11,249 bases of DNA, from assembly GCA_041481485.1 (NCBI GenBank), contig JBGPBY010000227.1, forward strand, positions 1-11,249, read 5' to 3'. The DNA comes from JBGPBY01 sp041481485 (GTDB lineage: Bacteria; Acidobacteriota; Terriglobia; 20CM-2-55-15). The number at the start of each line of letters is the position of its first letter. Within the stretch, counting starts at the first letter, position 1. Positions 7,514 through 11,249 of the stretch are shown piece after piece. The notes below the pieces were generated by a model. The model had not been told where the DNA came from. It saw only the letters and a list, made by a program, of their open reading frames with translations, and did no database searches. The position numbers and the translations under genes were made by a program.

Positions 7514-8742
7514 TCCAGCTTCACCGTTGCCGTGTGGACCTTCGAAGGCTTCTCTTTATCCGTCCACGCCACGACAACACGGTTTCCACTTCTAGTGATT
7601 CGTGGAACAGCGGTGAAGCTGGAGCTACTCTTTTCCGATGGAATGAGAGCTTCTGCCAGGGCGCCGGAGGCTTCGACTCGACGCAGCCGCACCTGAGTCC
7701 CGCTGTCTGCCTGTTCGACCCAGCTGACCAGTGCGCCTCCCGATTCCAGAGATGCCACGCCAACTCGGCCGACCGGAGTGCCTCCATCGACTCGGATCGG
7801 ATGTCCAAAGGTTTTACCTCCGTCCGAGGACAGCGCGACGTTGACCTGCGCATCGTCATGTGGTGCCGTAAACCAGGCAACCGCGGCGTTATTTCCGGAA
7901 GCCGAAACGGCGGGGCCGTTAACGGGGCAGCCATCGATCTCCCAATTGTCGGGATTCACAATCTGCGAAGCTGTCCAGTTGTCCTTCACCTGGCGGATCG
8001 TTGAAATGTCTCGAATCTCCTTATCGCTGCGATCTCGATACGCCACAATGAGTCCATCTGGCGTAACTGCCGCGGAAGTCTGGCAGCATTCGCACACTCT
8101 TCCGTCGAGCACGGTTTCTTTCCCGACTTTGCCGTCGAGATCCATTGTGGTGTAAAGCAACGCCATGTCGCCGACCTCATCTTTGATCTTCTTCCCATCA
8201 AGCCATACCGCTCCCAGTTGAGCAGGTCCGAGCGCGACGAGAGAGACAAATCCATGTTCATTCACGCTGCGATCGCTATGAGGAATGAAGGGCTTCGACC
8301 ATGTCTTGCCGTTATCTCGCGAGATGGCAATATTGACGTTATACGCCTCGGTACCTTCCTTGTTGTTGCCAAGCCAGTGTGCCGCCAGAGTTCCATTCGA
8401 CATGGCAATGAGCGAAGGAAAGTCCGATGAGTTGATAAACCAATCTTGTCCCGTGGCAACCGTCCCCGCTGGAGTCCATTTTTCACCATCCAGCACAGAG
8501 AACTTCAGGCTGGCTGTACTATTTTCGGATTCAATCCAGCTGAGGTAAACGTGACCGTCAGGTCCGGTGCTGAGGTTCGGTTCAGCGCTGCCGGTTGGGG
8601 CGGGGGATTCGATTTCTGCAACCGACATTTTGTTTGCTGCAGCCGACGAAGTTGCAGCTTTCTCCGGTTCTGGCGCGGACTTGCAACTCGAAATTAGAAT
8701 GCCTGAAAGAATCGCAGCAAAGACAATGGAAATGAATTTCAT
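7510..8742 (-). CDS. Sialidase-like (BNR/Asp-box) lipoprotein with CxCC motif, function unknown
   Basis: A 410-residue predicted lipoprotein. The signal peptide MKFISIVFAAILSGILISSC ends in a lipobox with C20 as the acylated residue, followed by an Ala/Ser/Pro/Glu-rich linker to about residue 55. The rest resembles a beta-propeller of sialidase type with two Asp-boxes, SRDNGKTW (141-148) and SSDGGKTF (305-312). A C217-E-C219-C220-QTSAA segment, a YRDRSDKEIRDI segment and a GCPVNGPAV segment (C272) are recognisable from a widespread family often named exo-alpha-sialidase. I see no F/YRIP motif or arginine triad, so sialidase activity is doubtful. ATG 8742 is preferred over 8775: it has GAGGG 8 nt upstream and places the signal peptide at the N-terminus. 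It converges on the peptidase gene, sharing the TTAA of the two stops, and diverges from the LuxR gene. Confidence 0.85.
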   Translation of the reverse strand: MKFISIVFAAILSGILISSCKSAPEPEKAATSSAAANKMSVAEIESPAPTGSAEPNLSTGPDGHVYLSWIESENSTASLKFSVLDGEKWTPAGTVATGQDWFINSSDFPSLIAMSNGTLAAHWLGNNKEGTEAYNVNIAISRDNGKTWSKPFIPHSDRSVNEHGFVSLVALGPAQLGAVWLDGKKIKDEVGDMALLYTTMDLDGKVGKETVLDGRVCECCQTSAAVTPDGLIVAYRDRSDKEIRDISTIRQVKDNWTASQIVNPDNWEIDGCPVNGPAVSASGNNAAVAWFTAPHDDAQVNVALSSDGGKTFGHPIRVDGGTPVGRVGVASLESGGALVSWVEQADSGTQVRLRRVEASGALAEALIPSEKSSSSFTAVPRITRSGNRVVVAWTDKEKPSKVHTATVKLD

Positions 8743-8749
8743 GACGGTG

Positions 8750-8754
8750 CCCTC
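8750..8754 (-). promoter_or_regulatory. Ribosome binding site of the lipoprotein gene, beside an A9 tract
   Basis: On the minus strand GAGGG lies about 7 nt before ATG 8742, and directly upstream of it is a run of nine A (8757-8765). The site decides the start at 8742 over the longer frame. Confidence 0.55.
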
Positions 8755-8775
8755 TGTTTTTTTTTGAGCCTGCAA

Positions 8776-8789
8776 GTTATCACAATAAC
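8776..8789. promoter_or_regulatory. Operator-like dyad GTTAT-CACA-ATAAC in divergent intergenic region
   Basis: The 14-bp sequence GTTATCACAATAAC is a perfect 5-bp inverted repeat around CACA, located between the divergent lipoprotein (start 8742) and LuxR-type (start 8845) genes. The position and symmetry fit a binding site for a dimeric regulator acting on one or both genes. The LuxR-type protein next door is a candidate binder, but this is inference. No convincing -35/-10 pair was found in either direction. Confidence 0.35.
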
Positions 8790-8844
8790 CGCTTCAATTT
8801 TTCGCTGCGGCACAAAGTCCGGGCGGTTTAACATCGAACTCCCA

Positions 8845-10503
8845 ATGTCTGCAACGTCACCTGCACACCATCGAGGCGCTGATGCCCTGGCACGCGGCGC
8901 ATGGCGCGAAGCCCGCGAGGCTTTCGAAGAAGCGCTGCACGACCGCGAAACCGCGGAGTCGCTTGAAGGTTTGGGACTGGCGGCATGGTGGCTGGACCTT
9001 TCTGAAGTTGTTTTTGATGCCCGGGAGCGGGCATATCGGCTCTTTCTCAAAGAAGACAATCGAGCAGGCGCCGGACGCATTGCCGTTTGGCTGGCGTGGG
9101 ACTGCTGGGCGTTTCGCGGTGAAACTGCCATTGCCAACGGCTGGCTCCAGCGTGCCCGGCGGCATTTGAAGGATTTGCCGCCTTGTGTGGATCAGGCGTG
9201 GCTGGAATGCCGCGAAGGTGCTCTCGCTCTGCTGGACGACGGAGACCCGGGACGGGCGCACCGACATGCGGAAGAGGCAATTCGAATTGCTCAGCTCGCG
9301 GGAAGCATCGATATGGAGATGCTGGGCCGCGCTGTTGCGGGAATGGCGCTGGTGGTATCCGGCGCAGTGGCCGAAGGAATGGGCGCACTCGATGAGGTGA
9401 ATGCGGCAGTAGTAGCCGGGGAAATGAAGGACCTTGTCGCGATCGGACTGTCTTGCTGTTACATGATTGCGGCTTGCGATCGCGTGCGCGACTACGATCG
9501 CGCGTACCAGTGGTGCACGCGGCTGAAAGCTTTCTGCCTGAAGTGGGGATTGCGTCCGCTGTTTGCAGTGTGCCGCACGCAATACGCATCGATCTGCATG
9601 TGGCGGGGCACATGGGGCGAAGCAGAAAGCGAACTGCTGGCCGCGACTGAAGAACTCGCATCGTCAAGGGCGGCGATGACCGCGGAAGGCCTGGTACGGC
9701 TTGCGGAACTTCGACGCCGGCAAGGCCGCCTGGTGGAAGCGGCATCCCTTTTCGAGCAGTCGGGTTCTCATCCGCTCGCCTTGCTGGGTCTTGCGGAATT
9801 GGCGTTTGACCGAGGTGACATGCCTGCCGCGGCTGCCGAAGCCGAAAGATATCTGAGGCGTGTACTGCCGAGCAATCGTACCGATCGAGGAAATGGGCTC
9901 GATCTTCTGATTCGTGCGCTGATCGGTACGGGAAACATCGATGCTGCGCGCACGGCCCAAACAGAGATGGAGTCCATTTCACACATTGTCGACACCGTTC
10001 CATTCAAAGCCGCATCTTCGATGGGTGCCGGCCGTCTGGCGCTGGCCGCCGGACAAATCGCCGAGGCGCGCCGATCCTTTGAAGATGCGGTCGACCTTTT
10101 TCGGCAAGGTGGCGCTTTGTTCGAACTGGCGCGGGCCCGTGTCGAACTTGCTCGCGCACTGGATGCATCCGGACTCCCCGATGCGGCAGTCCGGGAAGCC
10201 CAGCGTGCCATAGATCTGTTCGCTGAGATGAAGTCCGACCTTGAGCTTTCTCGTACGCGCGCGCTGATGCAGACGTTTGCAAAATCGAAGAATACGACTG
10301 ATCGAACGGCAGGACTGACCGCACGGGAGCTGGAGGTGTTGAGGCTTGTCGCCGGCGGCTTGAGCAATCCGCTGATTGCGGAAAAGCTGTTTGTCAGCGA
10401 ACACACGATCCACCGTCATCTTGCCAATATTTTCAGCAAATTTAGTGTGTCGTCGCGTGCCGCTGCCGTCGCTCAGGCCGCGCGGCGTGGTATTCTGAAG
10501 TAG
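8845..10503 (+). CDS. LuxR-family transcriptional regulator with N-terminal TPR-like helical repeats
   Basis: A 552-residue cytoplasmic regulator. Residues 491-552 form a GerE/NarL-type helix-turn-helix: LTARELEVLRLVAGGLSN, then IAEKLFVSEHTIHRHLANIFSKF, the usual DNA-recognition arrangement. Residues 1 to about 470 are almost entirely helical with Ala-rich, TPR-like repeats (GAWREAREAFEEALH near the start; GQIAEARRSFEDAVDLFRQGG and AAVREAQRAIDLFAEM near the end). There is no receiver domain, no autoinducer-binding domain and no Walker A ATPase as in MalT-like LuxR proteins, so the repeats themselves are probably the sensing or partner-binding part. ATG 8845 was chosen because MSATSPAHHRGADALARG leads straight into the first repeat; the 27-codon extension to a TTG at 8764 has no domain character. 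No Shine-Dalgarno is visible. It diverges from the lipoprotein gene and is followed, 142 bp on, by the cupin gene; it may regulate either one. Confidence 0.88.
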   Translation: MSATSPAHHRGADALARGAWREAREAFEEALHDRETAESLEGLGLAAWWLDLSEVVFDARERAYRLFLKEDNRAGAGRIAVWLAWDCWAFRGETAIANGWLQRARRHLKDLPPCVDQAWLECREGALALLDDGDPGRAHRHAEEAIRIAQLAGSIDMEMLGRAVAGMALVVSGAVAEGMGALDEVNAAVVAGEMKDLVAIGLSCCYMIAACDRVRDYDRAYQWCTRLKAFCLKWGLRPLFAVCRTQYASICMWRGTWGEAESELLAATEELASSRAAMTAEGLVRLAELRRRQGRLVEAASLFEQSGSHPLALLGLAELAFDRGDMPAAAAEAERYLRRVLPSNRTDRGNGLDLLIRALIGTGNIDAARTAQTEMESISHIVDTVPFKAASSMGAGRLALAAGQIAEARRSFEDAVDLFRQGGALFELARARVELARALDASGLPDAAVREAQRAIDLFAEMKSDLELSRTRALMQTFAKSKNTTDRTAGLTARELEVLRLVAGGLSNPLIAEKLFVSEHTIHRHLANIFSKFSVSSRAAAVAQAARRGILK

Positions 10504-10519
10504 GGACATCCATTCCAGG

Positions 10520-10537
10520 ATGGCCCGATCGGGCCAT
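10520..10537. terminator. Perfect 18-bp palindrome after the LuxR gene: hairpin or operator
   Basis: ATGGCCCGATCGGGCCAT begins 16 bp after the LuxR-type stop codon and is a perfect palindrome centred on GATC. In RNA a G-U pair and a TCC/GGA pairing (10514-10516 with 10539-10541) could lengthen the stem. There is no T-tract after it, so it is not a canonical intrinsic terminator. Because a loop-free palindrome is symmetrical in DNA, it could equally be a protein-binding site upstream of the cupin gene. Confidence 0.4.
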
Positions 10538-10612
10538 TGGATGAACTCTTGAAAAATGACCTGCTCAGGGGATGCGAGGGACTCTTCGAACGAATTACTG
10601 TGAACCTCAATT

Positions 10613-10625
10613 GCGGCAAAGCCGC
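10613..10625 (+). promoter_or_regulatory. Small GC hairpin just upstream of the cupin Shine-Dalgarno
   Basis: GCGGC-AAA-GCCGC can form a 5-bp stem with a three-base loop, ending 9 nt before the AAGGAGG of the cupin gene. It could influence translation of the cupin message. It is short and may be chance. Confidence 0.2.
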
Positions 10626-10634
10626 CGCCAATAC

Positions 10635-10641
10635 AAGGAGG
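10635..10641 (+). promoter_or_regulatory. Strong Shine-Dalgarno of the cupin gene
   Basis: AAGGAGG lies 4 nt before ATG 10646. It is the only near-perfect ribosome binding site in the window and fixes the cupin start. Confidence 0.8.
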
Positions 10642-10645
10642 ATTC

Positions 10646-11125
10646 ATGAAGACCATCGTTTCCGTGATTACCGCAAGTGCCATTCTGGCCTCCGGCGGGT
10701 TTGTCGCTCCGGTTACCGCCCAGAAGGCTCACGTGATTGCCGCGTTGAATGAAGCCAATTGGGGTCCGGCCCCGCCGATGCTGCCACCTGGCGCTCAAAT
10801 TGTAGTGCTGTCGGGCGACCCCGGTAAGCCGGCGCCTTATGCGGTTCGTCTGAAGTTTCCGGCAAACTATTCCATTCCCGCGCACTCTCACCCCACGGAT
10901 GAGAACGTTACAGTTGTTTCCGGAGCGGTCACGTTTGGGATGGGTGAAAAACTCAATAAGAGCGCTGCGTCGAACAAGACCCTTCCGATCGGCGGCTTTG
11001 CGCTGATGCCCGCAGGAATGAACCACTTTGCCTATACAACCCAGGAGTCCACGATCATTCTATTCGGACAGGGCCCCGTGGAGTTCAAGTACGTCAATCC
11101 GGCGGATGACCCGCGGCACAAATAG
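10646..11125 (+). CDS. Secreted cupin-domain protein
   Basis: A 159-residue protein with a cleavable signal peptide (MKTIVSVITASAILASGGFV..., likely cut near the VTA-QKA junction at residue 25), so it is expected in the periplasm or outside. The cupin core shows motif 1 as PAHSHPTDENVTVVSG with H80, H82 and E86, and the motif 2 histidine H127 in MPAGMNHFAY, the normal His-His-Glu-His metal set. The conserved flanks WGPAPPMLPPGAQ and YVNPADDPR are features I recognise from a family of small exported cupins without assigned reaction. It could be a metal-dependent dioxygenase, isomerase or binding protein; the sequence does not decide. Translation should be efficient given the AAGGAGG. It follows the LuxR-type gene in the same direction, but the 142-bp gap with a palindrome suggests separate control. 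Confidence 0.88.
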   Translation: MKTIVSVITASAILASGGFVAPVTAQKAHVIAALNEANWGPAPPMLPPGAQIVVLSGDPGKPAPYAVRLKFPANYSIPAHSHPTDENVTVVSGAVTFGMGEKLNKSAASNKTLPIGGFALMPAGMNHFAYTTQESTIILFGQGPVEFKYVNPADDPRHK

Positions 11126-11155
11126 ACCCTCAAATGTGTCAAATAGTCTGTTGTG

Positions 11156-11249
11156 CGTTGATTAATGGCCCTGGTGACATTGATGAATGACCAAATGGCC
11201 ACGTGATCCAATGGTCATTCGTCAATGTCACCAGGGCCATTAATCAACG
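11156..11249. repeat. 94-bp near-perfect palindrome (38-bp inverted repeats) at window end
   Basis: The left arm 11156-11193 (CGTTGATTAATGGCCCTGGT...) and the right arm 11212-11249 are reverse complements over 38 bp except for T11184 against G11221, which still pairs as U-G in RNA. The 18-nt middle is centred on CACGTG, and the symmetry axis of the arms falls exactly in the centre of that hexamer. The words AATGGCC, AATGACC and AATGGTC recur inside it. No T-tract follows within the window, so an intrinsic terminator for the cupin gene (stop 11125) cannot be shown. A fold-back or MITE-like repeat, a cruciform-forming site or an assembly artefact are all possible. Confidence 0.85.

Noticed and set aside
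7534..8004. 156-codon plus-strand open frame opposite the lipoprotein gene
   Set aside because: The minus-strand frame carries a lipobox and Asp-boxes; this one has no recognisable features.
9047..10003. 318-codon open frame on the minus strand inside the LuxR-type gene
   Set aside because: Its product is Arg/Pro/Ser-rich low-complexity sequence without domain signals, and the plus-strand frame here has clear TPR-like repeats; it is a GC-rich shadow.
11126..11249. Palindrome as a CRISPR repeat or intrinsic terminator
   Set aside because: There are no regularly spaced repeat-spacer units, and no T-tract follows the arm within the window; only inverted symmetry is seen.

Overview
The window looks like chromosomal DNA from a Gram-negative (diderm) bacterium with GC in the mid-50s by eye. 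LptD (LPS export), a periplasmic lipoprotein and a secreted cupin all imply an outer membrane. The combination of an NFACT/RqcH protein, an S9 peptidase with the WDHPNMPWDG signature, a CxCC sialidase-like lipoprotein and a secreted HxH cupin reminds me of Acidobacteriota. That placement is inference, since no rRNA or ribosomal protein marker is present. Coding density is very high and no gene-free gap exceeds 143 bp.

Left part (1-1190, minus strand): a partial NFACT-N gene (RqcH/Rqc2/FbpA family) runs off the left edge and is preceded, 21 bp upstream, by a small RDD-family membrane protein gene. The two probably form one minus-strand unit.

Centre (1237-7513, plus strand): a compact four-gene run of lptD, hemB, hemL and an S9-family serine peptidase. 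The junctions are 0 bp, 4 bp overlap and 4 bp overlap, so co-transcription and translational coupling are likely. HemL makes 5-aminolevulinate from glutamate-1-semialdehyde and HemB condenses two molecules of it to porphobilinogen, so the pair is two consecutive steps of C5-route tetrapyrrole synthesis. LptD assembles LPS at the outer membrane. The peptidase is a predicted cytoplasmic oligopeptidase.

Right part (7510-11125): a minus-strand lipoprotein with Asp-boxes converges on the peptidase gene, and the two stop codons share a TTAA. It diverges, across about 100 bp containing a GTTAT-N4-ATAAC dyad, from a plus-strand TPR-LuxR regulator. A secreted cupin with a strong Shine-Dalgarno follows. 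Between regulator and cupin lies a perfect 18-bp palindrome.

Right edge (11156-11249): a 94-bp near-perfect palindrome (38-bp arms, one T/G wobble, centre CACGTG) ends exactly at the last base of the window. It is the most striking non-coding structure here. It is either a genuine fold-back repeat or a contig-end artefact. I see no CRISPR array, transposase, tRNA, rRNA or recognisable phage or defence system.
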